DNA of 64,000 nucleotides from Anisodus tanguticus (Eukaryota > Streptophyta > Magnoliopsida > Solanales > Solanaceae): positions 58,398,653 through 58,462,652 of the forward strand of contig CM067543.1 in assembly GCA_034509755.1 (NCBI GenBank), given 5' to 3'. The translations under genes were made by a program, and so were the position numbers. The notes beneath the pieces are model-generated. The model made no database searches and was not told the origin of the DNA. It saw nothing but the letters and a program-made list of their open reading frames with translations. Below, piece by piece: positions 1 to 11,913 of this stretch; the stretch's first letter is position 1; every line of letters begins with the position of its first letter.

Positions 1-340
1 GTGATAAGGTAGCATGTCGTTTTGCAGACCATGAGACCAAGTTATCACCGAGAAACATACAATATCCAGACGTAGAGCGTCTGGTGTCCGGACAGCCACC
101 CCAATCAACATCGGTATACGAGATAAGTGTAGAGGCTGATGATGGATATAGATGCAAACCATAGTCAAGTGTTCCCTGGATGTATCGGATAATGCATTTG
201 AGCGCATTCATGTGCTCAACCCTAGGGCCATGCATAAACAAACACACTTGATGTACGGTATACGTAATATCCGATCTCGTGAAAGTAAGATACTGAAGAG
301 CTTCAGCAAGATTGTGATAGTGAATGAGATCCTCGTATAC
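1..340 (-). pseudogene. Copia pol fragment (RT end / RNase H), cut by window edge
   Basis: Read on the minus strand, this matches the RT-to-RNase H stretch of the two plus-strand Copia elements in the window, including the regions around the RNase H motifs for CLFMHDP, STSGYC and the serine-rich turn. Homology stops abruptly near 340, and the fragment continues beyond base 1. Frameshifts break the frame, so it is a dead remnant. No LTR or target-site duplication is visible on this side. Confidence 0.75.
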
Positions 341-1387
341 GCAAATAGGTATAGATCTGTTAGTTTGATATAATGAGTAAGTTTTTTAAAAAGTGACACC
401 AATGTATTTCCTCTTTTTGCAATAGTGAAATGGAGGATGTAACCTTAGTGCTACGGTTCAACAACTCCATATATTTTATACGAACTATAAGTATCTATAT
501 GTAAATAAATAAATTTTTAATAAATATTAAATTCTTAATAATATAGTCAATCAGTATTAAAAAATCAAAGTGAGAATGAGAAAATTAATCACATTTTAAA
601 ACCGCTAATTAAACTTTAACCATTTCAAAACTACTTAAAATTTATCAATATTTAATACGATAATATCATTTGGAAGATCATACCTCTAAATTAAAATACG
701 AAAACCTGCAATTGCGGAAACAACCATTATAGAGTCCAACAGGCTGAGCTCGAGTCATTTATGCTAAGAGAAAAAGTCGATTTTGCTAGTCTCTTTAGCT
801 AACTAGAGTTACTATGATAAGAAATCGTAACCGGTTAGACTCGATTCAGGCTAGACTGGATAAGGTAGCTTGATTAGATTCGACTCAACTCGATATTTAA
901 GCCAATTATATGTCTTCTCCTAAATCTTACATAAGCTTTTGCTGCTAAATTTAATAATTTTTGCATAGATAAAATTGTAGTCATTTAATGTAATGAAGCA
1001 ATCAAAATTCTTTGAAGTTCTCTGCAATGTAGTAGTTGTATCTTCTTCTCTTTTTCTTGTTTCCTCTCTAAGTGCTGTAGAATCCAATAATTGGCAAAAA
1101 GATGCATTTCACAAGTCACTTTGGAACGTAACAAAACAGTGAAATAATCATTTCATATTTCTAGTGAATGAAAAAATTAAATAGATATTGGTTCTACTTT
1201 TTCTCTTTTTTTAAAAAAAAATATTACGCTCCTTTCTAAATCAAATTGGTTCTATCTCTAGTATCTTGTTTACTTATTTTATCAATTTACTGCAATATAT
1301 ATGCATCTTTTTTGAACTTTTGACATGTGTCACTCTATTAGTGTTCGTGTCATATACTTCTCAACAGGAAGAAGTCCTATCATAGAG
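341..1387. other. AT-rich intergenic DNA, no gene seen
   Basis: No ORF with recognisable homology and no splice-compatible exon chain was found. The stretch is strongly AT-rich with short homopolymer runs. Confidence 0.5.
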
Positions 1388-1690
1388 TTAGCTGTAAAAA
1401 ATACACTTAATTAAACTATCAACTTTTTGTGAGTTTTATATCCAAACCCAATTATTCATTGCTTTTTTACCTATCTAAACGATCATTCCCTTTATAGTAA
1501 AATAACTTTGATGTTGAGTTTGTCAAATATTTGAAATCAAACAAGCACGTGGAGGTCAACTCAACATTGAGGTGTGTTTTAATATAAAGAAAGTGATAGT
1601 TTAGGTAGATAAATGGAACAATGAATAGTTGAGGTATGAAACTTGCGAAATGTAATAGTTTAGTTGTGTTTTTGACTATTAATATCTTAA
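1388..1690. mobile_element. Palindromic MITE, probably MULE-type
   Basis: The left arm (about 1390-1500) and the right arm (about 1570-1685) are imperfect inverted repeats of roughly 100 bp. Both contain phrases resembling AAACTATCA and CTATTCATTG, facing in opposite directions. There is no coding capacity. The ends are degenerate, so the target-site duplication and the superfamily are uncertain. Confidence 0.5.
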
Positions 1691-2847
1691 CTACTAAAAA
1701 TCGTAAGAAGAATGTATAATCGGTTGTCATAAACGTGTTATGTTTTACAACTACCTTATTTTGAGTTTGGACTCTGATACTAACAAAATCAAACGTAATC
1801 ACGTTTATATAACATCGCAATTTTCATAAATTTTTATAGTGAAATCTCTGTCTCCGTCATGCTTTTTACCATCTGTTGGAGTACATTTTATTATTAAAAA
1901 ATATTATTTATCTCTCGTATTTGTTTAGTGGCTATAAAACCTAGAATATGATCATAACTCCCACAAGGACACTACTCTGTAACGTGGAATATAGCTATCT
2001 ACTACTCACATTCATCACCAACCCATATTCTACAAAATTAACATTCCACTACTCTAATTACTCTATGGATGAATTTCTATTGCTATATATATAGATGTGT
2101 TTCTTTCATGAGTTGTGTATGAAAATATTGCATTATGTATGAGAAGTGTGAAAAAATATTGTGGTGTATAGTAAGACTGGAGTAGTGAACGAGAGAGTTG
2201 AGAAAGAAAAAATGTTTCTTATCTCCAAATTAGTCACTATAAATGAGAGTATTTTTATGTTCAAGGAAGATGTTCTTATGATGAAGCTTTGAACTCCTCA
2301 ACTAGTTGGAAGTTGTTTGAGTCACACGACGTTATCAGACAGTTGTATTTTGGAGAGGACAAGTCAAGAGTATTATTGTTGTACTGGTAAAGATAATATT
2401 GTACTGAACTTAATTTTTTTTTTTAAAAACGAGACATTCACGCTTCAACCTAAAAAAATATTTATTATATTTTTCAACTCTAATTTACCCCTTTCACAAG
2501 AAATCTGTGAAACAATGCACCTTACAGCCGTCAAAATATATACGGCACATGCATCATGTTGTGTCTCTATCCTGTCGATATGTACATTCTGTAAAAATAA
2601 GAGCAGGTGAATCATATTGCCTTCTGACAATGACCAAAAAGAAAGCACCAAAATATATATGCCCCACATGTGCTAAATTAGCTAACACAAACAATTTTAC
2701 TCTCTTTTGTCTTGTTCCCATCCATGCAAGCAAATTTCTCCCTGCATTTCTGGCATAATATAAGGGAATTGTTTTTTCTATCTTGGTTTCATTTCATTGG
2801 CATCTTGCACCAACTTTGTTTTTGGGAATTTTTAGTTTTTTGTGTGG
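1691..2847. other. Intergenic DNA, no gene seen
   Basis: Several short ORFs (for example 2317-2610 and 2507-2758) overlap in different frames and resemble no family I know. I see no exon structure and treat the region as non-coding. Confidence 0.45.
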
Positions 2848-3174
2848 ATGGTGTCGTTGCTGAGATCTGTTGGCTCCGAAATCTTATTTTGGAGCTCCAG
2901 TGTCCACTGCGAAAGGCGCCTATAGTCTATTGTGACAACATATCTGTCATCTATATGTCTCTCACAATCCGGTCCAACATCAGCGGACGAAGCATATTGA
3001 GATGGATATTCACTTTGTACGAGAGAAGGTTGCATTGGTCAGGTCAAAATATTACACGTGTCTTCCTCCTATCAGTATGCAGATATTTTCACAAAGGGAC
3101 TACCGAGACAACTCTTCACCGACTTTCGATCCAGCCTTAGCGTTCGGCCTCCTCCCGCTCCGACTGAGGGGGAG
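2848..3174 (+). pseudogene. Copia RNase H fragment
   Basis: The translation in shifting frames recovers the end of a Copia RNase H domain: a VAEICWLRNL segment, an IVYCDNISV segment and the HFVREKV region. At about 3165-3174 this is followed by a polypurine tract ending in GGGGGAG directly against the LTR at 3175. The upstream part of the element is missing. Frameshifts near 2965 and 3040 break the frame. Its closest relative here is the minus-strand Copia at 21946-25933. Confidence 0.75.
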
Positions 3175-3370
3175 TATTAGCGAATATTCACAGTATATTT
3201 TGTAATTATGATAGATGTATATTTAAGGTAACTTAGGATTCTTATTGTATTAGGAATCAACCATTTAAGGTAAGTTAAAATTCTTATTGTATTAGGAATC
3301 AACCTCTGTACAACTATATATATTGTGATTAATGAAAGGAATCCCTAAGGAAAATTATTCAAATCTTACA
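3175..3370 (+). repeat. 3' LTR of truncated Copia element
   Basis: It begins TATTAGCGAATATT immediately after the polypurine tract and ends in TCTTACA. It resembles the 166-bp LTRs at 21946-22111 and 25768-25933. It is 196 bp long because about 41 bp (3223-3263) is tandemly repeated at 3264-3304 with a few changes. No 5' LTR is present, so the element is a 3' remnant. Confidence 0.75.
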
Positions 3371-6300
3371 ATTTATAACATAATTTTACTTAAATTATAT
3401 TACTACCAACATGTTAGTGTAATAATCAAAATATTTCTTACATCAAGGAGGTTGAACGATGTTAATGATATACAGTTAATCTCGAGAGTAACACATGAGG
3501 TGATGTGCCACATGAACTTCATTGGGGGACTTGATGATGGGTCATGTGAGACATAGTTCGAGGGAAGATTGTTGGGTGTGTGCAAAAAGTTTCACATAGC
3601 ATGTATGTAACCTGGTAATAAGGGGCGTTGAGATTCGATCTCAAAATCTTTGCCTATTTTGGAGAAAATCATACGGTCCTAGCCCAAAACAAATAATACA
3701 ACACCATATAAAAGTATTAGTGGGCTGACTTGGCCGGACAAAAAAAATACTATTTCTAAATCTTGTGATTTTAAACATGTCATATCATCCTTATAAGAAA
3801 GTATCGTTTAGCATAAAATAGTAATACTAAAATTCAAAACATACTAGGAGTACTAAATAAAAAAATATATTTTATAAATAAAAAAGAGGAAAGTATCTTT
3901 TTATACTTGTAATTGTAGTATTATTCCCGTAATTTATTGTCCTTTAATTTATGCTATTATGTGGTGTTTGTTGTATTTCGATTATCGTCATCGTGCTTTG
4001 CCTTAACATGATTAGGTAGATTGTTTTACTTTTAAATGAGGTTATAACCTTCTCTAGTCTCCTCTTCTCTTGTCACTTCCTCAAGAAAGTTGACACCAAA
4101 AAAGGAAAATTAAAAGAAAAAGTGAAGGACACTAGTGGAAAAACCAGGCTAGATAGCAACACCTGAGAATTTGTTTTTATTTTATTTGTCACTTTTCTGT
4201 TGTTTTAATCAACCGTACCCCTCTTTGTCTAAGAGTCAGTCCAAAGGATAAAGTTAGAAATTATTAACAAGTTTGGAATTATATATATAAAAAATGTGAA
4301 ATAAGTGAGATCTCAGATATATATTCGACAAGAAGTTCACACTGATTTGTTGTTTGTACGGTATATGAATTTATAAAGAAGGAAGCTTCAGCCTTTAAAT
4401 GTGCGGTCCAACAAAAAAGAATTCACTTAAAATTTATGTGGTATTAAGCATAAGAGAACTCAATCATAGAATAAAAATGATTCAAAATATCTCCGTGACA
4501 TTGCATTTCACATGATTGAAGAGGGCACGCCCACATATACCCTATTTCAGGACCGCTATTTAAGTCATAGCTGAAGTAGTATATAAATATTTGTAAGTTT
4601 AGTCGCTTAAGAACCAATTTCAAACTTACACAAGATTGTAGTTAAAAAAATTCGCGTATGAAATTTATGATATATACAAGTCTGAAGTTTAGCATATTAC
4701 TCGTGCAAGCAAATTTCAGAAAATTTTGTCCTAGACAATTCCAAATTTAAGACGTTTTATCTCAAACTGTATAATTTAATAAGAAATTTTAAAGTTGGCT
4801 ACGTACCGGTCTAATTGCTATGATTGAAGAGATGGAATCTTTGATCTAAACAAACAAAGAGACGGTCTTTTTCATTGTTTCAAAAATATATTACTAATGT
4901 TATTAAGAATTTAAGTTATATAAACCGTCAATACATATAAAAATCATTTGCATCATCAAGTCATTTTTATCATTTGTACAAGTAATTTGTATGGTTTTCA
5001 AGATCAAAAGGTCCACATTTAAAAAAAAACTAACGATATATATATACATAGCTTAAACTCTATTAATAATAGTTATGTATCATAACAAAATACAGGGTAT
5101 ATAAGTTCGGACAACATCTTCTTTCAAACTAGAAATCATCCTCTAACAAACTAGTATTATCTATTATCTGAGTTTTTCTGACAAAAGTAATTTCTAATGT
5201 GTGTGTCATTACATCCTCATTGACAAACATATGAACATCTGCTGGATTAAAAAAAATTGAATAAAAGACGGCCTAATATAGGGTGGGGTGAACATAAATC
5301 TATTACTTCCAGTAGATTCTGAAGAAGAATAAGAAAAAGCAACAACAACATGTCTGGTTTGAAGTTTGCCTAAATTGGTTAAATTCAAAATAATTTTTAA
5401 GAAATTGTTTATATTTTAAATAGGGGTGCCATAAGCAGCTATTTACTGTTATTTCTACCTAGCCTCCTACTTAGTTAAAGTAAAAAAAACAAGAAAAAAA
5501 ATGTTGTCGACCGCTATCACGACCAGACCTAACTGCAAGGCATTACCCACTTTGACTTGAACCTTTATGGGTCCGGACTTTTGGACCTAAATATTTTACA
5601 TATCTTTTTGCATTTTACTTCTCTTTATTATTTTGACGTGAGATTTGACTAAGATAAATTTTCTGCCAATGATTCATGCAAGTGTTACAATCTTAGCGTG
5701 CAAACAGAGGCCACGTTACATATATTGAATAAATAATCAAAGAAAATTAACTTCTTTTTTGTCGATGGTATGCTAGATCATGAGAAGCTTCTTGATAACA
5801 GATACTATTACTTTAGATTTTAGAATTAGCATTTAATTTCCTTTGTTTATTGTAGTGGTGGTGGTGGGTGGGGTTGCGGGTAGAGACGAATTTAAGATTT
5901 CCAAAACATGGATACATTACTAAAGAAAAGAGAATATATATATAATTGATCATTGTTCCTTTTGATAAATAACTAAGATTTTAATCAAGTGCATCATTAA
6001 ACTTTTTTGTAACAGGGTGTCATCAGGTAATATTAGATCAATCCTAAAATATATGTACATAAAATATCTAGTTTTGCATAAAAATTATGGGTTCACGTGC
6101 CTCAAAATTCGCACCTAAATTCATCCCCGGTGGTGGGGTGGTGGGGGTGGGGGGGGGGGGAGTTGATAGAGGCAAGAAGAAAAGTTCCTTTTCATTTATG
6201 CAAATTTTCTTCAAGTTTTAGTCATCAGACACCTCAAATTTTCACTATAGGGAGAATATTCTTGGAAGTTTTATATTCAAAGTTTTTGGACATTTTTGCA

Positions 6301-7400
6301 AGATTAGCTAGACAAGCACCACACATTAACAGACAAGAATAGTCCTTGACCAGTAGTTTTTTTGTTGCACCACCTAGGCAAATGAGTGAGATTATATATA
6401 TATATTGAAGACCATTATACAATATAGTGTATACTAATACACTATAATATAAGTTCTTAGATTCCATGCTCCCCACCAAGGCACCAACCCCATTTGCTCT
6501 TTTTTTTTTAATTTTAATTTTTCATTGACACTTTAAACACTAATTAAACAATTCATTTTTCTCTAAAGTTTGTCGTACTATATATATATTGATAGTGCGA
6601 AAAAGTTAAAAAAGAAATTTCGCGGTCAAATTAGATGGTGTTTGGATTGGCTTCTCAAAAGTAGTTTATAAACTAAAAGTTAAAATTGATCTATAATACT
6701 AATTTTTATATCACGCTGATTATGATAACTTGAAAAATAAAATAGTAACGTGACTATAACTAGTAATATTACACAGATGGCATAAAATTTTAAGTTTGAC
6801 TTAAATATGTTCCGGTATACTATCAAATCACCTGAAAAATAACAATTAATATCAATTCATAAAAGTAAAAAAGTAACCTAAAGAATACAACAAATTATTA
6901 GTGATTTTTTTATATTATATTGTCAGTTCTCTATGTTTTGACGGGGTCACGTAAAAGATAAATTGCATGTAACTTAGACTAAGAGTTATCAAATCACACT
7001 TATTATAACTTTTTAACAAGTAACCTATTTTATTTAAAATGACAAATTACACATTTTAAGAAGAGTTACATGTGGATATTATAACGAATTATATAGCTTA
7101 AATCAAATTTTACTATCAGAAAAAATTGGAATTAGATATAACTTAGTCGCTTAATTGTTTGTAGTTAACATAATTTTTTTATAATTATCGAGCGCTATTC
7201 TGTCACTAATTTTACTATTTAGCTATAAAATTTCTTTGTTGTTAATATTTATTTAATTAATAGCGTTGATTGATAACCTAAGTAAATCATAAATAACTTA
7301 ATATAGCACGTTAAATTACACAAATAATATACTAGTAAACATTTATTCACTATCAATGTAAAGCAAATTCTTTTACACGCTAAGTGGTACCTTATGACTC
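3371..7400. other. AT-rich intergenic region upstream of the DUF617 gene
   Basis: About 4 kb without a supportable gene. It contains degenerate repeats and one G-rich run at 6129-6160. A CACTA-like end motif (CACTAGTGGAAAAA, near 4130) has no partner end that I could find. The proximal few hundred bases presumably contain the promoter of the gene at 7467. Confidence 0.4.
6129..6160 (+). repeat. G-rich run, potential G-quadruplex
   Basis: Guanine blocks of two to five bases separated by single T bases lead into an uninterrupted run of about 12 G followed by AG. The arrangement satisfies the usual intramolecular G4 pattern on the plus strand. It is also a typical unstable simple repeat. Confidence 0.7.
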
Positions 7401-7408
7401 TATATAAA
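7401..7408 (+). promoter_or_regulatory. TATA box of MIZ1-like gene
   Basis: TATATAAA lies 59 bp upstream of the ATG at 7467, a normal spacing for a plant TATA box with a short 5' leader. It is the best core-promoter match upstream of this gene. Confidence 0.6.
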
Positions 7409-7466
7409 CTACTGTCATCCTTCAAACTAATTCGACGAGCCTCTTATTTTTCTGATCATCACCAAA

Positions 7467-8420
7467 ATGATCAGTTCATACCCTAGAACCACCGGCACCG
7501 CCGCCATCACCACCGTGGACTGCCAGAAACAAGTCCGGTCATGGAGGCTCCTCCGTTCTCTCGTGGAGCTACTCATCCCCACCTGCAACTGCACCTTTTT
7601 CGACGAAGAAAACTACAATATTCCCTCTAACTTGAACTACCATCGCCGCCAGCCATCATCATCATCATCATTATCATCTTCCTCCGTTACGACGGGAACC
7701 ATATTCGGCTATCGCCGTGGAAAAGTCAGCTTTTGTATACAAACAAACCCTAAATCATCCACCCCGATTCTCCTCCTTGAACTTGCTGTCTCGACCTCCA
7801 CTCTCGCCAGGTATTATTGACCAACGTAATCATCTCATCTAAAAATTTAAACTGTCAGATAGTGCACATTTTAAATTATTTAATTATATTATATATCAAC
7901 ATGCGGTTCGTGTCTTTACATAATTCTTTTTAATAAGCTAAACACGTGAAATATTTTTGTCTACTCCGATATTACATTAAAAGGCTATCATGATGTCATT
8001 TAAAAAACCAAGCTATTAAAAGAGCACTCTTTTAATTATTTTATTAATTTAATTATGTTATATATTAACTCCAGGGAAATGCATGGAGGGAGTGTGATCA
8101 TTGCTTTGGAGAATGGCAATAATGGTGGAGTTCAATCACCTTTGAGGATGTATTGTAATGGAAAAAAAGTAGGATTTTCTGTGAAAAGAAAACCTACAAA
8201 AGCTGATTTACAAGTGTTGGCACAAATAGGATCAGTTAATGTTGGAGCAGGAATTATTCATGGGAAAGAGATAAAACGTGATGATGATATTATGTATCTT
8301 AGAGGAAAATTTGAGAGGGCCCATGGATCTTATGATGACTCTGAATCATTTCATTTGATTGATCCTGAAGGAAGTATGGATCAGGAATTAAGTATATTCT
8401 TTCTACCCTCTCGTTTCTGA
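7467..8420 (+). CDS. MIZU-KUSSEI1-like protein (DUF617 family), two exons
   Basis: Exon 1 is 7467-7810, the intron 7811-8074 (GT...AG, 264 bp), and exon 2 8075-8420. The spliced protein is 229 aa. The junction restores an Arg codon and yields the family block LAREMHGG, which supports the splice sites. DUF617 landmarks are in order: TGTIFGYRRGKVSF (residues 76-89), LLLELAV (102-108), MYCNGKKVGF (140-149), VGAGI (171-175), MYLRGKFER (188-196), SFHLIDPEG (206-214) and QELSIF (218-223). A polyserine stretch (about 64-73) precedes the domain, and the N-terminus carries a WRLLRSLVELLIP segment typical of the family. In Arabidopsis, MIZ1 is an ER-associated protein needed for root hydrotropism; other family members are largely uncharacterised. 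Which paralogue this is cannot be told from the sequence. The gene looks intact, with a TATA box at 7401. Confidence 0.93.
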
Positions 8421-9842
8421 TGTGTTTGAGACTGAGATGTAGTTGACAGTCCTCGATGATTGCATCTATGTATGAGAAGTACTTTGTTTGCGCGATTGCA
8501 TTCATTCAAGTAGTAAAATTGAGACGTTTCAGATTTGAGCTTTAGGGATGGAGAATTTCTTGATAAGAGAGTCGGACCAATGAATTTTCAGATATCATAT
8601 GGTTAACAAAAGTACGAGAATTGAAGTGTTTCGAAAGTTTTTTCATGCATGGGATATTGAGCTATGCAGGTCATGTTACTAGTCATTTTGTAATTTTTAT
8701 TTTGTTTTATTTTATGTCCTTTGTTTATGAGTTTCTCTTGGGTAGCATTGCAAATCCCTATTTTTTGAGTTATGCATAATTGCATGACCTTTTTTCCCCC
8801 TGCGGGCATGTTTGTATGGGGTATTTGTCAGCAACCTAAGATGAAGTTTGTAAGAAAAATAAATAAAAGGGAGGACTTCTGTTTTTGTTTATTCTCGTTG
8901 TTTAATTTCAGTTTAATTATTCATTTATTGTCTGATTATTTGGTTCTACAAATAAATTTACATTTTCTATGTACAGTAGACAAACGTACCAAAATTAAAA
9001 ATAATCGTGTTTAATCAATTTTCTGATGGAAATTTTACTAATGGACTCTGAAATATTACCATCGACCAATTTATTTATATTTGGTCGGTAAATCACATTT
9101 TTTAATAGTGCCCATTATCTGTAGACTTTCGAACCTTATGCCACCATTCATTGGAGATTTTTCAATTATAAAAGAATCATGTTTTATGTTTGTTTGCACG
9201 GTATTAATCGTTATTGTCATAGGAGATTATATAAAATCTTAATTAAGATAAGACAGATACTAGTTTGATACTTGGTGACCAAGTACGTACTACGGAATGC
9301 TTCTGAATTTTATTTCAGGGACAAATATAATGGTAGCTAATTATTATTATCTTGAAGCAACTAATAAAAGTATCTTCACATAGGATTATAAAGGAATATA
9401 GCCACGTTAACAAAAAATAGTGGAAGAAGTTGATAAATAATCCTAGTCTTAGGTGGCTGAATATTCGAATGCCATTTTATGGTGTTTTTGTTGCATGAGC
9501 TGTTTTTGATACTTTAATTTGTGATTTTACTCCCTTTTCTTTAAAATCTTTTCAGGAGAATATAACAAAGCTAGTGTCAGATAGGAATGATAATGCATAA
9601 GCTCATCTATCATTTCCTTCTGACATATAAATTTACACACATATGGTGTTTATATATATCTAATCGGTGAATATATGATACATATCTTCACATATAATGT
9701 TGTCACTAAGCCACATTTAATTAATACATATTCTCAATTTAATTTATGATTTATCCATGGTAAATTTTGTATGATGTGATATAAATATTGAGTGCGAATA
9801 ATTTTTAGTCCATATATAATATCCGTTATATCAGGTGGATCC
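8421..9842. other. 3' flank and intergenic DNA, no gene seen
   Basis: The first few hundred bases probably include the 3' UTR of the DUF617 gene. The remainder is AT-rich, with no ORF or repeat I can classify. Confidence 0.4.
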
Positions 9843-9849
9843 ATAGTTA

Positions 9850-10393
9850 TTACACAAAGAGTCAACCACTTGCCACTCTAGTAACTCCTAAACAGGCTTG
9901 TTGGATGGTAAGGAAAGTTTTTTACTCTAAAAGTGCTTTGGATCAACTACAGAGACCAATCAAGGAAGGGAAAAGCATAATCAGGCAAATCTACCTTCAG
10001 ATTGGCTCTGCACCTTGAGTGTCATGGAAATGCCTTGTGGTTGGTAACCAAGCAAGGCCAAGCTCTAAGTTTACTATGTGGTTGCACCTTCAGGATAGGC
10101 TTTTAACAGTTGATAGATTAGCTAAATGGGGAATGAATGTAGATCCTTTGTGTGCTATGCCAGAACTATCCTGAAATTAGAGATCATCTTTTTCTGCACT
10201 GTGATGAAGCTCAGAAGCTATGGAGCAGAATCTTGCTATGGATAAATGGGACAACTCAACAATTCCTGAACTGGGATCAGTATCTGAGGTGAAGTATACA
10301 AAATGCAAAAGGCAAATCTCAGACTGCTGCAATATTTAAAATGGTGTATGCCGAGATAATACATGTTATCTGGATTGAGAGAAATAACAGGAT
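9850..10393 (+). mobile_element. LINE (non-LTR retrotransposon) 3' part, left half
   Basis: Translation with frameshifts gives the C-terminal zinc-binding (zf-RVT-like) region of a plant L1-type LINE: a FTMWLHLQDRLLTVDRLAKW segment, a Cys/His segment ending HLFLHC-like, then an IWIERNNRI segment at the break. The reading continues at 17459, so the Copia at 10394-17454 split this LINE. It is 5' truncated and contains stops. A possible LINE target duplication, ATAGTTA, occurs at 9843-9849 and at 17804-17810. Confidence 0.75.
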
Positions 10394-10703
10394 TGATAAA
10401 TACCCGTGATATACACGAAATATACACCGTGTATATCACGGGCAGAATGGTATATTTTGGCTCTTAAGACCCGTGACATACACGATATATTCTTGCCGTG
10501 TATATCACGGTTTAATGGCCTAATTTTGGTTAGTTTAGTTGTAATTAAATTAGAGTTGTACACTTACCATAATTGTATAATTATTGTACAAGTAGAATAA
10601 GGTTATGGGAGTAGAATATGAATAACATTTTCCTATTATGGATATTGTAAATTGTATATATACTATTTCATTAATGAAAATAATCGATGGATTATTTCTT
10701 TCA
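10394..10703 (+). repeat. 5' LTR of Copia 10394-17454
   Basis: 310 bp, starting TGATAAATACCC and ending TTTCTTTCA directly before the primer-binding site. It aligns over its full length with the 312-bp 3' LTR. It holds two inverted repeats near its 5' end: CCCGTGATATACACG paired with CGTGTATATCACGGG (about 10403-10442), and a second arm pair at about 10469-10511. A TATATATAC sequence near 10657 is a plausible core promoter. Confidence 0.9.
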
Positions 10704-10855
10704 TGGTATCAGAAGTCTAGGTTTTCAACCACTTCGTCCGAAAATAACCTTCCGCTGCCTCGGTTTCCGTTCTTCTCCTCGGATTCCGTGCACTTCTTCC
10801 TCCTCTCTTTCCAAATTTTCTTCCTAATCCCTAATTCCCCTATTGTTCTTTCGCT

Positions 10856-11900
10856 ATGTCTACGTCAAAGAACATGTTTCATCCTGCCCTTACTGTTTCC
10901 AACATTAAGAACCAAATCTCTATTGTTCTTGAGATGAAAAACGTCCAATATGTGACGTGGGCAAAACTTTTCAAGATTCATGCACGTTCGCATCAAGTTC
11001 TTCATCATATCATTCCCTCAACCGCAGGCAAGGAGTCTTCCCCAGAAGTTGATCCGATATTATGAACTACTCTTGATGCTACCGTTCTGCAGTGGATTTA
11101 TTCCACTATCTCTACGGACCTCTTGCAAACGATTCTTAAACCCAATGCTACGGCGATGGAAACTTGGAATAGGCTGCGTGACATATTCCAAGATAACAAA
11201 CACTCCCGTGCTGTTACTCTTGAGCAGGAATTTTCTCATGTTAATATGGAGGATTTTCTGAACGTCTCAGCCTATTGCAAAAAGCTGAAAGAGTTGGCGG
11301 ACCAACTCCGCAACGTTGGTGCCCCCTGTTAGCAATAATCATCTTGTTTTCCAGATAGTTGCTGGCCTATCCGAGGCTTATAGTGGCGTTGGAACTCTCC
11401 TTCGTCAAAGTGATCATCTCTCGCAGTTCTATTAAGCCCGGTCCATGCTTACCTTGGAAGAAGCCGGCTTGGCTAAAAAGGCGGCTACTAGTGCAAATCC
11501 ACGTCCGATGCTACTTCGTCATTCTCCGAACATTTAGGCCAAAATCGTAACAATGGTGACGGCAAAAATGAAAAAAATAAAATAATCGAAAAAAATGGCA
11601 GAAACCAAGGTGGATATAATGGGAGTGGGCCTCGGGGCCTTGGGCCGCAAAGCCACTGGCCACAGCCCTGGGGTCCGTGTCCCTGGAACTGGGCCGACAG
11701 TTCTTGGCCCACTGCCCCCTATTACCCGCCTTACTCTTTCCCGGGAAACTGGGCCCAACATCTCAACCGGCCCAGTTTCTCAGCCCAGTAGTTCGGTCCC
11801 CGATAGGTTTCTGGGTCGGGGCCGCAAGCCAGTATGCTTGTACCTCGGCCTCCGCAGGCCCACCATGCAGCGGGCCCCACCCCTACCGACATTGAAGCCG
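10856..11900 (+). pseudogene. Copia gag remnant
   Basis: The ATG at 10856 opens a gag of the plant Copia UBN2/DUF4219 type, with landmarks such as WAKLFKIHARSHQVLHHIIP and LRDIFQDNKHSR. A stop near 11062, frameshifts near 11110 and 11330 and a frame change near 11420 destroy it. The Gly/Pro/Trp-rich tail (about 11590-11900) corresponds to the QPWPNWP-like tail of the sister element at 45600-45890. The composite hAT insertion at 11914 separates gag from protease. Confidence 0.8.
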
Positions 11901-11905
11901 CGATG

Positions 11906-11913
11906 CACACGCT
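11906..11913 (+). repeat. 8-bp TSD, left, of composite hAT insertion 1
   Basis: CACACGCT here and CACACACT at 12937-12944 flank the inserted segment, with one mismatch. Removing the insertion with one copy restores continuity with the sister Copia at about 45960. Eight-base duplications are characteristic of hAT transposition. Confidence 0.8.

Noticed and set aside
2317..2758. Overlapping short ORFs as a possible small gene
   Set aside because: No family resemblance, no exon structure, and frames overlap in a way typical of chance ORFs in AT-rich DNA.
4130..4160. CACTAGTGGAAAAA as the end of a CACTA transposon
   Set aside because: No opposing end and no 3-bp duplication could be found within a reasonable distance.
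10394..10513. LTR hairpins as a CRISPR-like or riboswitch structure
   Set aside because: Only two hairpins, located in the LTR of a plant retrotransposon; no spacers and no bacterial context.
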